Positions 1-9,601 of a stretch of DNA of 64,000 nucleotides are shown here, piece after piece. Position 1 is the first letter of the stretch, and every line of letters begins with the position of its first letter. The position numbers were made by a program, and so were the translations under genes. The DNA is taken from positions 235,653 through 299,652 of the forward strand of contig AOIR01000059.1 of NCBI GenBank assembly GCA_000337115.1, written 5' to 3'. Source of the DNA: Natrinema thermotolerans DSM 11552 (lineage in GTDB: Archaea; Halobacteriota; Halobacteria; Halobacteriales; Natrialbaceae). The notes under the pieces were generated by a model, which worked only from the letters and a program-made list of their open reading frames with translations, made no database searches and was not told the DNA's origin.

Positions 1-213
1 CCCCGAGATCTGGAGTGGACCGAAGAGGGTCGTCGCGGCAAGGGTCCCACGCAGGACGAGACGCCTGCCGACGAGACCGACGAGGACGAGGACCTCGAGA
101 CGGACGCCGACGACGAGGAAGACGCGCCCGCCGGTGACGACGCGGTCGACGAGACCGAGGAAGCGGAGGCCGACGAGGCCGAAGACGCCGAAACCGAGGC
201 CGAGGAAGCATGA
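1..213 (+). CDS. rpl24e: 50S ribosomal protein L24e, C-terminal part (cut by window edge)
   Basis: The reading frame is open from base 1 and ends with TGA at 211-213. Its first visible residues (PRDLEWTEEGRRGKG) match the end of the haloarchaeal L24e zinc-finger protein of the large ribosomal subunit. The zinc-binding N-terminus lies outside the window. After the conserved part there is an acidic tail of about 50 residues, mostly Asp, Glu and Ala, which is longer than I expect for this family. The stop overlaps the ATG of ndk (ATGA), so the two are co-transcribed; rpl24e-ndk is a familiar archaeal gene order. The identity rests on the short conserved stretch and on ndk next door. Confidence 0.85.
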   Translation, partial: PRDLEWTEEGRRGKGPTQDETPADETDEDEDLETDADDEEDAPAGDDAVDETEEAEADEAEDAETEAEEA

Positions 214-674
214 GCGATCACGAGCGAACCTTCGTGATGGTCAAGCCCGACGCCTTCGCGCGCGGCCTCGTGGGCGAGGTCGTCTCCCGACTCGAGGACC
301 GCGGGCTCAAGCTCGTCGGCATCAAAGTCGAGAACATGCCCCGCGAACGGGCTGAAGAACACTACGGTGAACACGAGGACAAGCCGTTCTACGACGACCT
401 CGTGGACTTCATCACCTCGGGACCGGTCGTCCCGATGGTCTGGGAGGGCCAGGACGCGACCCGGCAGGTCCGCCAGATGATCGGCGAGACCGACCCGCTC
501 GAGGCCGAACCCGGAACGATCCGGGGTGACTACGCGCTCGACCTCGGTCGAAACGTCGTTCACGCCGCCGACCACGAGGACGAGGGCGCAAACGTTCGCG
601 AGATCGCGATCCACTTCGACGAGGACGAGCTGATCGACTACGATCAGCACGACGCCGAGTGGCTCTACGAGTAA
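210..674 (+). CDS. ndk: Nucleoside diphosphate kinase
   Basis: A 154-residue NDK of normal length, which moves the gamma phosphate from ATP to other (d)NDPs through a phospho-histidine in the cytoplasm. The N-terminus FVMVKPDAF is the family signature. The catalytic histidine is His118 in NVVHAAD, where most homologues read N-x-x-H-G-S-D. The protein is rich in Asp and Glu, as usual for a salt-in proteome. The ATG overlaps the rpl24e stop by four bases, which fixes the start and implies translational coupling. Confidence 0.97.
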   Translation: MSDHERTFVMVKPDAFARGLVGEVVSRLEDRGLKLVGIKVENMPRERAEEHYGEHEDKPFYDDLVDFITSGPVVPMVWEGQDATRQVRQMIGETDPLEAEPGTIRGDYALDLGRNVVHAADHEDEGANVREIAIHFDEDELIDYDQHDAEWLYE

Positions 675-758
675 CGCATTCCGGACCGAACGGCGGCTTC
701 ACCGCCGGTTTTGGCTGTCGCTAGTATTAGTTACGGCGAGCTGAGACGTTGTCACACA

Positions 759-766
759 TATATTTT
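759..766 (+). promoter_or_regulatory. TATA box of the DUF7344 gene
   Basis: TATATTTT stands out in a GC-rich background. Its centre is about 26 bp before an in-frame GTG at 788, the spacing expected for a leaderless haloarchaeal transcript. Confidence 0.55.
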
Positions 767-787
767 CAGACAGACGTAAAGTCTAAT

Positions 788-1258
788 GTGGCGGCCGAAG
801 TAGACGCCCGTGGTGGTTTCGAATGGGAACAGACGGTAGGTGGTTCGTGGATGCGTGAACGGGAGGGTGCATCGACCTTGCAGGCCGACGCGATGCCGTC
901 GCTGGACCTCGTTTTCGATCTCCTCTCGAACAGACGACGGCGCTACGCGCTGTACTACCTCAATCAGCAATCCGATGGCGTCGCGACGATCACAGCTCTA
1001 GCACAGAACGTCGTCGCGTTCGAGCGGATCGCCGCCGAGGACGCCGACCGCGACTCGGCACGGTCGCCGCCCGACCGGGACGCGGACCCCGCCGACGAAC
1101 GGGAAACCGTTCGGGTGGAACTCCGACACGTCCACCTCCCGAAACTCGAGGATGCCGGTGTTCTCGAACACGACCGGCGAAGCGAGACGGTGCGGTACTG
1201 GGGACAGCCGTCGCTCGAGGAGTGGCTCGAGCATGCACATCACAAGGAGATGTCGTAG
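788..1258 (+). CDS. DUF7344-type winged-helix protein
   Basis: A 156-residue protein from the GTG at 788. The core (LVFDLLSNRRRRYALYYL, then LRHVHLPKLEDAGVLEHD and a closing YWG) is the ArsR-like winged-helix arrangement of haloarchaeal DUF7344 proteins, with recognition-helix and wing regions separated by a charged insert at about residues 80-115. It is probably a DNA-binding regulator; its targets are unknown. Start choice: a TATA box lies 26 bp upstream of GTG 788, whereas a TTG at 749 would precede the TATA box. ATGs at 851 and 893 are later alternatives that keep the domain intact. It is a single gene between ndk and the sod promoter. Confidence 0.72.
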   Translation: MAAEVDARGGFEWEQTVGGSWMREREGASTLQADAMPSLDLVFDLLSNRRRRYALYYLNQQSDGVATITALAQNVVAFERIAAEDADRDSARSPPDRDADPADERETVRVELRHVHLPKLEDAGVLEHDRRSETVRYWGQPSLEEWLEHAHHKEMS

Positions 1259-1542
1259 ACCGCCTGTCACGGACCGCGAACGCGGAGACGACGGTGAGCG
1301 GTCGGGTTGGGGTCGCTGATGTGGTTTGCTGTCCCGAGCCCTGGGCTCACAGGCCAGTCGCGGTCCCACCGGCAATGACGGACCGGAGACGGTCTGAAAG
1401 GTTTAAGTCCGAGTCCGTAGTGGTTCCGGTGACGTATCGGGAAATCGCCAGCGGGAGCGGCGATACCTTATGAAGTGTGATATCGTCTCTCTCCTCAAAA
1501 CTTAACAGGCGAGAAACCGATACGATTCATGAGGTGTATACT

Positions 1543-2145
1543 ATGGCTGACCACGAACTTCCACCACTGCCGTACGATTACGACGCGCTCGAACCGGCAC
1601 TGTCCGAACAGGTACTGACCTGGCATCACGACACGCACCACCAGGGCTACGTCAACGGCCTCAATGCAGCCGAGGAAACCCTCGCCCAGAACCGCGAGGA
1701 GGGCGACTTCGGCTCGACGCCGGGCGCGCTCAGCGACGTCACCCACAACGGCTGTGGCCACTATCTCCACACGCTGTTCTGGGAGAACATGTCCCCCAAC
1801 GGCGGCGGCGAACCCGAGGGCGACCTCGCCGACCGCATCGAGGAGGACTTCGGCTCCTACGAGGGCTGGAAGGGCGAGTTCGAGGCCGCTGCCGGTGCCG
1901 CCGGTGGCTGGGCACTGCTGGTCTACGACCCGGTTGCGAAACAGCTTCGCAACGTCGCGGTCGACAAGCACGACCAGGGCGCACTCTGGGGCTCTCACCC
2001 CATCCTCGCGCTGGACGTCTGGGAACACTCCTACTACTACGACTACGGTCCGGACCGTGGCGAGTTCATCGACGGCTTCTTCGATGTCGTCAACTGGGAG
2101 AAGGCCGAAGAAGAGTACCAGACCTGCCTCGACCACTTCGAGTAA
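1543..2145 (+). CDS. sod: Superoxide dismutase (Mn/Fe family)
   Basis: A 200-residue SOD, the usual length, which dismutates superoxide to oxygen and peroxide in the cytoplasm. Metal ligands are visible: His28 in TWHHDTHH, the His of YLHTLFW, and Asp and His in LDVWEHSYYYDYG. Haloarchaeal enzymes of this type generally use manganese; the metal cannot be read with certainty here. The ATG is followed directly by the family N-terminus ADHELPPLPYDYDALEP. Upstream, AT-rich patches near 1500 and 1535 could serve as promoter elements. No operon partner is evident. Confidence 0.95.
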   Translation: MADHELPPLPYDYDALEPALSEQVLTWHHDTHHQGYVNGLNAAEETLAQNREEGDFGSTPGALSDVTHNGCGHYLHTLFWENMSPNGGGEPEGDLADRIEEDFGSYEGWKGEFEAAAGAAGGWALLVYDPVAKQLRNVAVDKHDQGALWGSHPILALDVWEHSYYYDYGPDRGEFIDGFFDVVNWEKAEEEYQTCLDHFE

Positions 2146-2321
2146 GCGACGAGCCAGTCGATCCCGAATTTTTCTTGTGCCAGTCCCGGTAGCCGCCGCT
2201 GACGGCTCCGACCCGACGCCATTGCCGAACCCGCTCGAGTCGATCGCCCGGCGCTCGCTCGCAGACAGTGGCTGTGAATGACTGCCATGGTTTAACTGTT
2301 CGTGGGACGATCCCCCATTCT

Positions 2322-5300
2322 ATGGCTGCCGAGGACAGCGGCGTCGACGCGAGGGTCGAGAATCGAGACGAGACGCGACACCGGCCGTCGCTCGAGACGG
2401 GAGCGGGCGGCAACGATGCCGGCGGGGAACTCGCGGCCGACCTGCGGGCGGCCGTCGACGGCGACGTTCGGTTCGACGAGTACACGCGGGTCCTCTACGC
2501 GACGGACGGGAGCATCTACGGCGCACAGCCGGCCGGCGTCGTCTTCCCGCGGGACACCGCCGACGTCCGCGCGGCGATGACCGTCGCGGCCGACCACGAC
2601 GTGCCTGTCCTGCCACGCGGTGCGGGGTCGTCGCTCGCCGGGCAGACCGTGGGACCGGGCTGTGTCGTCCTCGACCTATCGCGGCATATGGACGAGATCC
2701 GCGAGATCGAGCCCGACGACCGGACTGCCGTCGTCCAGCCGGGGGTCGTTCAGGACGATCTCGACGACGCCCTCGAGCCCCACGGACTGCGGTTCGCGCC
2801 CGATCCGGCCTCCTCGAACCGGGCGACGATCGGCGGCGGGATCGGGAACAACTCGACGGGTGCCCACTCGGTCCGGTACGGAATCACCGACGCCTACGTC
2901 GAGGAGTGTCGGGTCGTGTTGGCCGACGGCTCGCTGATTCGGACGCGAGACGTCGTCCTCGATAGTCCGGAGTGGGACCGGATCGTCTCGAAGGACAGCC
3001 ATGAAGCCGAAATCTACCGGACGGTGCGGGCGCTCGTCGAGGACAACGCCGACGAGATCGAGGAGCGCTACCCCGATCTCAAGCGCAGCGTCAGCGGCTA
3101 CAATCTGCAGAAAGTCATCAGAGAGACGGCGGACGGCGATCGAGTCATCAACCTCTCGAAACTGCTCGTCGGCGCGGAAGGAACCCTCGGCGTCGTCGTC
3201 GAGGCCACGCTCTCGCTCGTGACCCGGCCCGACGAGACCGCGCTCGCGGTCTACTGCTACGACGACCTGCTCGAGGCGCTGGCCGCCGTCCCCGAGGCGC
3301 TCGAACTCGAGGCCAGCGCGGTCGAACTGATGGACGACGAGGTGTTCCGGCTGGCGGCCGAGTCGGCGGAGTACGCCGAGTACGCCGAGCCGATTCCCGA
3401 GGGCACCGCGGCCGCGCTGCTGCTCGAGTTCGACTCGGAGGTCGTCGACGACCTGCCTGTGGCCGTCGAAACCGCGACAGCCGATCTCGTCGGTGGCGGG
3501 GCGGCGTTCGACTCGCTCGAGGCGTTCGACGCCGCGAAACAGGATCGGCTCTGGAAGCTCCGGAAGGCCGCCATCCCGCTGTTGATGAGCATGGACGGCG
3601 ATCCGAAGCCCTACCCCTTCGTCGAGGACGCTTCCGTGCCCCCCGCGGAACTGGCGGCATACGTCGCGGGGTTTCAGGAGATCCTCGAGGACCACGACAC
3701 CGAGGCCGCGTATTTCGCCCACGCGGGCGTCGGAACGTTGCACATCCGGCCGGTCCTGAACCTCAAAGAAGGCGAGGACGTCGAGAAAATGCGGGCCATC
3801 GCCGACGACGTGACGGACCTCGTCCGCGAACACAACGGCTCGTTTTCGGGCGAACACGGGGACGGCCTCGCGCGGACGGCGTTCAACCCCAAGCTGTACG
3901 GGCCGGACCTCTGGGCGGCGTTTCAGGACCTCAAATCTGCGTTCGATCCGGACTGGCGCATGAACCCCGGCAAGGTCGTCTACCGGGACGGCGATCCGAC
4001 CGACAGCCGGGAGAACCTGCGGTACGGCCCCGACTACGCTTCGCTTGAGCCCCGGACCACCCTCGACTTCGACGACGAGGGCGGCTTCTCGGAACTCGTC
4101 GAACTCTGTAACGGCTGTGGGACCTGTCGCCAGACCGACGGCGACGTGATGTGTCCGACCTATCGGGCGACCGAGGAGGAGATCGCCACGACCCGCGGGC
4201 GGGCCAACCTGCTCCGGGCGGCGATCAGCGGCGAGATCGACCCCGAGGAGCTGTACAGCGAGCGGTTCCAGTCCGACGTCCTCGACCTTTGTGTCGGCTG
4301 CAAGGGCTGTCAAAGCGACTGCCCGACCGGCGTCGACCTCGCGAAGCTCAAGGCCGAAGTCAAACACGGGTATCACGAGCGAGAGGGTGTGAGCCTGCGC
4401 GAGCGACTGTTCGCGAACGTCGACCGACTGGCGTCGCTGGGGAGTACGTTCGCGCCGGTGACGAACCACGCGACGGACCTGCCAGGCGCGCGGACGGTCC
4501 TCGAGAAGACGATCGGAATCGCACCCGAACGGACGCTGCCGACGTTCCGGCGGGAGTCGTTGGTCGAGTGGTTCCAGCAGCGAGACGTCGACGACGTCTC
4601 GGAAACGCGAGCGGTAGCGCCGCGAGCGCGCGGCGGACCCCAGGTGGCCCCCGAGGACGCAACGGCCGGCGTCGTCCTCTTTCCCGACACGGACACCAAC
4701 TATTCCCATCCCGAGATCGGAAAGGCGGCCGTCGGCGTGCTGGAAGCCGCCGGTATCCGGGTCGCGATCCCCGACCTTGGCCCGACCGGACGCGCGGCCT
4801 ACTCCGAGGGGCTGCTCGAGACCGCGGCCGAGCAGGGTCGCGAGCTGCTCGACGACATCGAGCCGTATCTCGAGCGCGGGTGGTCGGTCCTGTTCGTCGA
4901 GCCCTCGGACGCGGCGATGGTCGTCGACGAGTACCGATCGCTGCTCGCGGACGACCGGGTGGAGCGGCTCGCGGCGAACGCCTACGGCGTCTGTGAGTAC
5001 GTCGACGAGCGCCGACTGGACGAGGACCTGTCGGTCGACGAGTCGGCGACGGCGGGGACGCCGGTGACGTTCCACGGTCACTGCCACCAGAAAGCGCGCG
5101 GCGCGGACCACCACGCCGTGGGCGTCCTCCGGCGGGCGGGCTATGCCGTCGAGCCGGTCGATTCGACGTGCTGTGGGATGGCCGGGAGTTTCGGCTACGA
5201 GGCCGAACACTACGCTCTCTCGAAAGCGATGGGATCGTTGCTTCGGGAGCAACTCGAGGCGAGTTCGGCCGGGCGGGCGGGCGACGGCGGCGAGACGATC

Positions 5301-5408
5301 GTCGCCGCGCCCGGCACCTCCTGTCGGACGCAGGTCGGTGACCTCGAGGGGTACGACCGGCCGGTCCACCCCGTCGAACTGCTCGCTCGAGGGATCGAAT
5401 CGGCGTAG
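2322..5408 (+). CDS. FAD-linked oxidase / Fe-S 2-hydroxyacid dehydrogenase (GlcD-GlcF-like fusion)
   Basis: A 1028-residue single-chain enzyme. In order: FAD-binding PCMH domain (about residues 45-230, with LPRGAGSSLAGQ), FAD-oxidase C-terminal domain (about 280-560), two 4Fe-4S motifs (CNGCGTC near 597 and CVGCKGCQSDCPTG near 656), then CCG cysteine-rich repeats (CHQKARG near 920 and CCGMAGSFG near 950). This architecture fits D-lactate, glycolate or D-2-hydroxyglutarate dehydrogenases of the YdiJ/Dld type, which pass electrons to the quinone pool. The substrate cannot be assigned from sequence. The ATG at 2322 is preferred because the upstream in-frame extension is short and lacks homology features. 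It is transcribed alone. Confidence 0.9.
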   Translation: MAAEDSGVDARVENRDETRHRPSLETGAGGNDAGGELAADLRAAVDGDVRFDEYTRVLYATDGSIYGAQPAGVVFPRDTADVRAAMTVAADHDVPVLPRGAGSSLAGQTVGPGCVVLDLSRHMDEIREIEPDDRTAVVQPGVVQDDLDDALEPHGLRFAPDPASSNRATIGGGIGNNSTGAHSVRYGITDAYVEECRVVLADGSLIRTRDVVLDSPEWDRIVSKDSHEAEIYRTVRALVEDNADEIEERYPDLKRSVSGYNLQKVIRETADGDRVINLSKLLVGAEGTLGVVVEATLSLVTRPDETALAVYCYDDLLEALAAVPEALELEASAVELMDDEVFRLAAESAEYAEYAEPIPEGTAAALLLEFDSEVVDDLPVAVETATADLVGGGAAFDSLEAFDAAKQDRLWKLRKAAIPLLMSMDGDPKPYPFVEDASVPPAELAAYVAGFQEILEDHDTEAAYFAHAGVGTLHIRPVLNLKEGEDVEKMRAIADDVTDLVREHNGSFSGEHGDGLARTAFNPKLYGPDLWAAFQDLKSAFDPDWRMNPGKVVYRDGDPTDSRENLRYGPDYASLEPRTTLDFDDEGGFSELVELCNGCGTCRQTDGDVMCPTYRATEEEIATTRGRANLLRAAISGEIDPEELYSERFQSDVLDLCVGCKGCQSDCPTGVDLAKLKAEVKHGYHEREGVSLRERLFANVDRLASLGSTFAPVTNHATDLPGARTVLEKTIGIAPERTLPTFRRESLVEWFQQRDVDDVSETRAVAPRARGGPQVAPEDATAGVVLFPDTDTNYSHPEIGKAAVGVLEAAGIRVAIPDLGPTGRAAYSEGLLETAAEQGRELLDDIEPYLERGWSVLFVEPSDAAMVVDEYRSLLADDRVERLAANAYGVCEYVDERRLDEDLSVDESATAGTPVTFHGHCHQKARGADHHAVGVLRRAGYAVEPVDSTCCGMAGSFGYEAEHYALSKAMGSLLREQLEASSAGRAGDGGETIVAAPGTSCRTQVGDLEGYDRPVHPVELLARGIESA

Positions 5409-5529
5409 TTGGTGAGTGAACAGCGGTTTGGTGGGTGGATTACCGGTTTCGTCGAGTGGACAGCGGCTCGAGCGTCCTGCTACCGTGGCAACACGGAGTA
5501 ACCACACCCTCCCCAACCGATTTCTCCTC

Positions 5530-5657
5530 ACGGGTGCGACGCACCCGTTCGGATGGTTCGCGGGACCTGCGGTCCCGCGCTAACGCTCTCTCCTTTCAGT
5601 CGGTCGCTCATCCCTCGCACGAAGTCGCGCCGCGGTTCGCCCTGACGGCGAACCGCG
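5530..5657. repeat. Cluster of three perfect hairpins
   Basis: In the 280-bp gap between two convergent genes there are three perfect inverted repeats: 5530-5548 (8-bp stem, 3-nt loop), 5559-5579 (9-bp stem, 3-nt loop) and 5631-5657 (11-bp stem, 5-nt loop). Their sequences differ from one another. Because the flanking genes converge, they could act in transcript ending or 3'-end stability on either strand. The function is inferred from position only. I see no coding potential in the rest of 5409-5688. Confidence 0.6.
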
Positions 5658-5688
5658 ACCCAGCGCGCGCCACCGCATCGCGGGGGGA

Positions 5689-6375
5689 TCAGCCCTCGTC
5701 GTCGACGCCGACCGCCCGCAGGTACTCCTCGAGCAGCGTGGGGAACCGACCGCCGCGGACGTACCGCAGGCCGAACTCGTCGGCCCAGGAGATGATCCCG
5801 CGGTCCTCGGTGACGACGCCGGCGTCGAGTTCGCGCGCGAGGATCAGCAGATCGAAGTCCTCGCGGGAGTCGAGGACGCCCTGGCGAAGCGCCCGCCGAT
5901 ATTTGTCGCGCAGGTCCGAGACGACGCGGTCGGCGTCGGTCATGTACTCCTCGCGGTCGCCGTCGCCCGAGCCGTGGGCGAGTTCGTCCGGATCGAGCTG
6001 TTCGACCTCGCGGATCGCCTGTTCGGAGACGCGAAGCCCCCGATCGACCCGGTCGCTCATCTCGTCGATGAACTCGTAGACGATGTTCGCCGGAATGGTA
6101 ACGCCGTACCGGTCGGGGCTCTTGCGGACGACCCACGTGTCGAGCCGCGAGAAGACCTCGTCGTCGACGTCGCGCTCGCGCAGCATCGTCGCGAGTTCGT
6201 CGTGGATCGACGGGGGGACATAACAGGAGATGTTGAGTTCGAGCCGTGCGGTCGCAACGAGGTCGAGCAGGCGGATTACGGCCGTCTCTATTCCCTCGTC
6301 GTCCCGTCGGATCTCCTCGGTGATGAACAGCGACGTGTCGAGGACGAACCGCTGGCGTGGGGGGTCACCGGACAT
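5689..6375 (-). CDS. RNA ligase partner protein (PIN-like)
   Basis: A 228-residue protein that matches the archaeal 'RNA ligase partner' family: it opens with [14 protein letters not shown], has acidic residues spaced as in PIN-type nucleases, and ends with [18 protein letters not shown], a typical C-terminal PIN segment. The family name comes from its recurrent linkage to archaeal RNA ligase genes, and here the ligase is divergent only 121 bp away. It may be a ribonuclease or end-processing factor working with the ligase; that is inference. The ATG at 6375 gives [10 protein letters not shown]; longer in-frame extensions would run into the ligase gene. Confidence 0.88.
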   Translation of the reverse strand: MSGDPPRQRFVLDTSLFITEEIRRDDEGIETAVIRLLDLVATARLELNISCYVPPSIHDELATMLRERDVDDEVFSRLDTWVVRKSPDRYGVTIPANIVYEFIDEMSDRVDRGLRVSEQAIREVEQLDPDELAHGSGDGDREEYMTDADRVVSDLRDKYRRALRQGVLDSREDFDLLILARELDAGVVTEDRGIISWADEFGLRYVRGGRFPTLLEEYLRAVGVDDEG

Positions 6376-6496
6376 ACGCGGGGGTTCGACGGTCCGACAC
6401 AAAGAGGTCGGCCCGAAAACGGGTCGTGACCCGGCTGCTCGCGACCGGTCCGAGGACGGCCCGGTGTTTTTGGGCCGGTGCGTGGTCGGACGACGT

Positions 6497-7627
6497 ATGG
6501 ACCGGGACGCGTATCGCGAGCGGCTCGCGGCCACGACCGACGATCCCGTGGACCTCTTCGAACACTTCGAGGAGCGGTCGGTGGCGGGCCGGACCCACCA
6601 CGTCCTCACGGCCGCGCGCCACGGCGTCGAACGCGGGACCGTCGTCGTTGAGGACGCCGACGTCGTCGTCCGCGGCTACCCGAGCATCCCGCGGATCCTC
6701 GTTCTCGAGCCCGGCATCGAGTCGTTCTTCGCGGGCACCGAGACGGTCGTCGTCGAGGAGAAACTCGACGGGTTCAACGTCCGGATCGCAGCCGTCGGCG
6801 GCGAGCCGCTGGCGTTTACCAGAAGCGGCTACGTCTGCCCGTACACGACCGCCCGAGCGCGGGCCCTGCTCGACCTCGATCCCTTCTTCGACGCACACCC
6901 GGACAGGGTTCTCTGTGCGGAGCTGATCGGTCCGGAGACGCCCTATACGACCACCGACTACGAGGGGATCGACTCCCACGACATCCGCGTGTTCGACGTT
7001 CGGGACGGGGAGTCCGGTGAGCCGGTGCCGGTCGCCGACCGGCGCGCGCTCTGTCGGGCGTTCGACTTCGGCCAGCCGCGGTGTTTCGGGCGGGCGGCCC
7101 CGTCGGACGCGGTCGAGATAGCCGCGGCCGCCATCGCCGACCTCGACGCCGCCGGCCGGGAGGGCGTCGTGTTGAAGTCGGCCGACGGGGAATCGATGGT
7201 CAAGTACACGACGGCATCCCAGCATCGCGAGGAACTGGCCTACGCGTTCTCCTTGCCGTTCGAGTGCGGCCGCGATTTCGTCTTCTCGCGGATCGTCCGC
7301 GAGGCGTTTCGGGCCGCCGAGTTCGCCGAGAGCGACGACCGGCTCCGGGAGCGAGCCCACGGCCTCGGCGAAGCGATCCTGCTACCGATGGTCGCGACGA
7401 TCCGTGCGGTGGCCGTCGGTAAACCGATCGGCCAGCGCCACACCGTCAGGGGCGACCCCGACGCGCTCGAGGCGCTGTTCGATCACCTCCGCGAGCAGTC
7501 GCTGACCATCGAAATCGAGACCGACCGCCGCGAGGACGGCGACCGCGTCGTCGCGTTCCGGAAGGTAGCCGACTCGAGCCGGGATCGGATCCGACACTAC
7601 CTCGACGGCGGGACGCGAGACGAGTGA
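6497..7627 (+). CDS. ATP-dependent RNA ligase (archaeal Rnl3-type)
   Basis: A 376-residue member of the archaeal RNA ligase family typified by the Pyrococcus Pab1020 and Methanothermobacter enzymes. Motif I is [11 protein letters not shown], with the adenylated lysine near residue 89; a motif IV-like REGVVLKS and a motif V-like SMVKYTT follow. The C-terminal about 120 residues form the family-specific helical domain. The reaction joins 3'-OH and 5'-phosphate RNA ends through an AMP-lysine intermediate; the physiological substrate is unsettled. The ATG at 6497 is chosen because it leaves a short divergent spacer with the partner gene. Confidence 0.92.
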   Translation: MDRDAYRERLAATTDDPVDLFEHFEERSVAGRTHHVLTAARHGVERGTVVVEDADVVVRGYPSIPRILVLEPGIESFFAGTETVVVEEKLDGFNVRIAAVGGEPLAFTRSGYVCPYTTARARALLDLDPFFDAHPDRVLCAELIGPETPYTTTDYEGIDSHDIRVFDVRDGESGEPVPVADRRALCRAFDFGQPRCFGRAAPSDAVEIAAAAIADLDAAGREGVVLKSADGESMVKYTTASQHREELAYAFSLPFECGRDFVFSRIVREAFRAAEFAESDDRLRERAHGLGEAILLPMVATIRAVAVGKPIGQRHTVRGDPDALEALFDHLREQSLTIEIETDRREDGDRVVAFRKVADSSRDRIRHYLDGGTRDE

Positions 7628-7636
7628 CGGCGCGAG

Positions 7637-9415
7637 TCAGGACGACGTGGTGTCCGTCGCTGACTCGGGGCGGTCGGACGCCGAAGGTGCGGCCTCGTTG
7701 TCGGCGTCCGGTGTCGCCTCGACGCCGGTGAACTCGAAGCGGGCGCCCCCGGCTTCGCTCTCGGTGGCCGTCGCGGTCCAGCCGTGAGCGGCCGCGATCC
7801 CGCGGACGATGCTCAGCCCGAACCCGGTTCCGTCCGCGTTCGTCGTGTACCCGTCCTCGAAGACGTCCGCTCCGTCCGGCAGTCCCCGCCCGTCGTCGGC
7901 GACGTAGAACCCCGTCTCACCGTCGTCCTCGGTCGCGTCGATCGCACCCACTTCGACCGTGAGCGAGTCGGGACTCGTCGAACCGTGTTCGACGGCGTCC
8001 TGCTGAGCGTTCGAAGCAGGGGTTGTCGTGCCATGCTCGACTGCGTTGCGGAACAGGTTCTCGAACAGGCGCGTCACCCGATCGCCGTCCGCGAGGACGG
8101 TCGCGTCCGAGGCGACCCGCAGGGTGGCACCACCGGTGTCGACGGTCTCCCAGGCCGTCTCCGCGAGGTCGGCGATCGAGACCGGTTCGGGATCGGTGAC
8201 GTCGGCACCGTGGCGGGCGAGCGCGAGGACGTCCTCGATGATCGCTTCCATGCGGTCGAGCGACTCGTCGACCTCGTCGAGATACGGCTCCGGATCGTCC
8301 CCCTCCCGGGCCAGATCGAGATAGCCGTCGGCGACGTTCAGGGGATTCCGGAGGTCGTGGGAAACCACGTCGGCGAACCGCTCGAGGCGTTCGTTTTGTC
8401 GTCTGAGTCGTACTTCGTTTCGCTTGCGCTCGGTGATGTCACGGACGATGACGAGCCAGCCGATGTAGCGGTCCCGGTCGTCGTCGATCGGTGTTACCGA
8501 AACGTCGTAGTAGGTGCCGTCGACCCCGAGTTCCCGGCCGTCGCTTTCCACGGTCGCAGTCAGATCGTGGTAGCTCTCGAGCAGTTTCGGAGCGTCGGCG
8601 AACAGCGAGCCGATGGATTTTCCGATCGGCGACGCGTCGTACGCCGAGAGGAGCGACCGGCCGACGGGATTGGCGTCGATCACGCGGTCTCGCTCGTCGA
8701 TGACGAAGATCGCGTCGGAGACGGTATCGACGACCCGGTCGCGGGCGACGGGGACGATGTCGGTCAGTCGGTAGCGGAGGATCGCGACCGTGTAGAGGAC
8801 GCTGGTGACGACGAACCCGATCGGCGAGGTATCGAAGTCGACGTAGCCCACGACGAAGACGCCGTTGGCGACCCACGCCACGAGCGTCCCGACGAGCAAC
8901 GCCGCGCTCTGTCCCCGGTACAGCGACCGGGTTCGAAAGAGGAAGCCGACGATCATCGCCGTCACCAGCGCTAGCATGAGATACGAGTAGCCGAGGTGAA
9001 TCCAGAAGAGGACGCCGGTCTCGACGCCCGTCTCGGTCGTTTCGAAGAAGAGGCCTGCCGGATTGACGGCGGCGAGGACGGTGATCAGTGCCGGCTGGAT
9101 CGAGAGGGCAGCGAGCGTCCGCCGCGTGACGTACCGTTCTCTGCCGGTGTAGGTCAGCGTGAAGACGAGCAGCGTCAGCGTTGCGAGGCCAACGCCGAGG
9201 AACACCGCACCGTTCAGCAGGGACACGAGGGACGGTCGATCGACGAGTTCCAGCCCAGCGAGGGACGCCGACCACAGCGTCCCCGACAGAACGTTCCCCA
9301 GCAGCGGGATCGCGCCGGTCCGGTGACGGTGTTTCCAGAGCAACGCCGCGAGCAGGAGGCCGAAAAGCGTCGAGACGACGTAAACGAACCAGATCGAGTC
9401 GACGCTCAGTACCAT
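7637..9415 (-). CDS. Membrane sensor histidine kinase (7TM-PAS-HisKA-HATPase)
   Basis: A 592-residue kinase. The first about 220 residues contain seven hydrophobic segments (haloarchaeal histidine-kinase 7TM domain), followed by a PAS domain (about 225-335, ending in the PAC-like VIVRDITERKRNE), a HisKA dimerisation helix with the phospho-acceptor in VVSHDLRNPLNV, and a HATPase domain with GLPDGADVF and GTGFGLSIV boxes. No response regulator is adjacent, so the partner is unknown. The start at 9415 (MVLSVDSIW) puts the first membrane helix right at the N-terminus; an in-frame start six codons upstream is possible. It converges with the RNA ligase, 9 bp apart. Confidence 0.9.
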   Translation of the reverse strand: MVLSVDSIWFVYVVSTLFGLLLAALLWKHRHRTGAIPLLGNVLSGTLWSASLAGLELVDRPSLVSLLNGAVFLGVGLATLTLLVFTLTYTGRERYVTRRTLAALSIQPALITVLAAVNPAGLFFETTETGVETGVLFWIHLGYSYLMLALVTAMIVGFLFRTRSLYRGQSAALLVGTLVAWVANGVFVVGYVDFDTSPIGFVVTSVLYTVAILRYRLTDIVPVARDRVVDTVSDAIFVIDERDRVIDANPVGRSLLSAYDASPIGKSIGSLFADAPKLLESYHDLTATVESDGRELGVDGTYYDVSVTPIDDDRDRYIGWLVIVRDITERKRNEVRLRRQNERLERFADVVSHDLRNPLNVADGYLDLAREGDDPEPYLDEVDESLDRMEAIIEDVLALARHGADVTDPEPVSIADLAETAWETVDTGGATLRVASDATVLADGDRVTRLFENLFRNAVEHGTTTPASNAQQDAVEHGSTSPDSLTVEVGAIDATEDDGETGFYVADDGRGLPDGADVFEDGYTTNADGTGFGLSIVRGIAAAHGWTATATESEAGGARFEFTGVEATPDADNEAAPSASDRPESATDTTSS

Positions 9416-9601
9416 CGTCCCTATTCGAGTCACGAGTCAATAAAGTGTACCGGCCGGACCGGTCTCGCCGGTGACCGGACGATAGATGCGCCGTATCGGT
9501 CGACGTCGGGTCCGACAGCCCGCCGGTCTTGCGATCGACGTCGGCCCGGGTCCCGGCTCCCGAACGAATCATTTAGGCGTCAGCCGGCGGTACGAGGGTG
9601 T

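Noticed and set aside
2676-5531. 951-codon minus-strand frame opposite the FAD/Fe-S dehydrogenase
   Set aside because: It is an antisense shadow of a real gene in GC-rich DNA: Arg-, Val- and Asp-rich without any domain, and fully covered by a protein with clear motifs.
5435-6079. 214-codon plus-strand frame through the hairpin cluster
   Set aside because: It is rich in Ser and Arg, crosses three hairpins and runs antisense through the RNA ligase partner gene.
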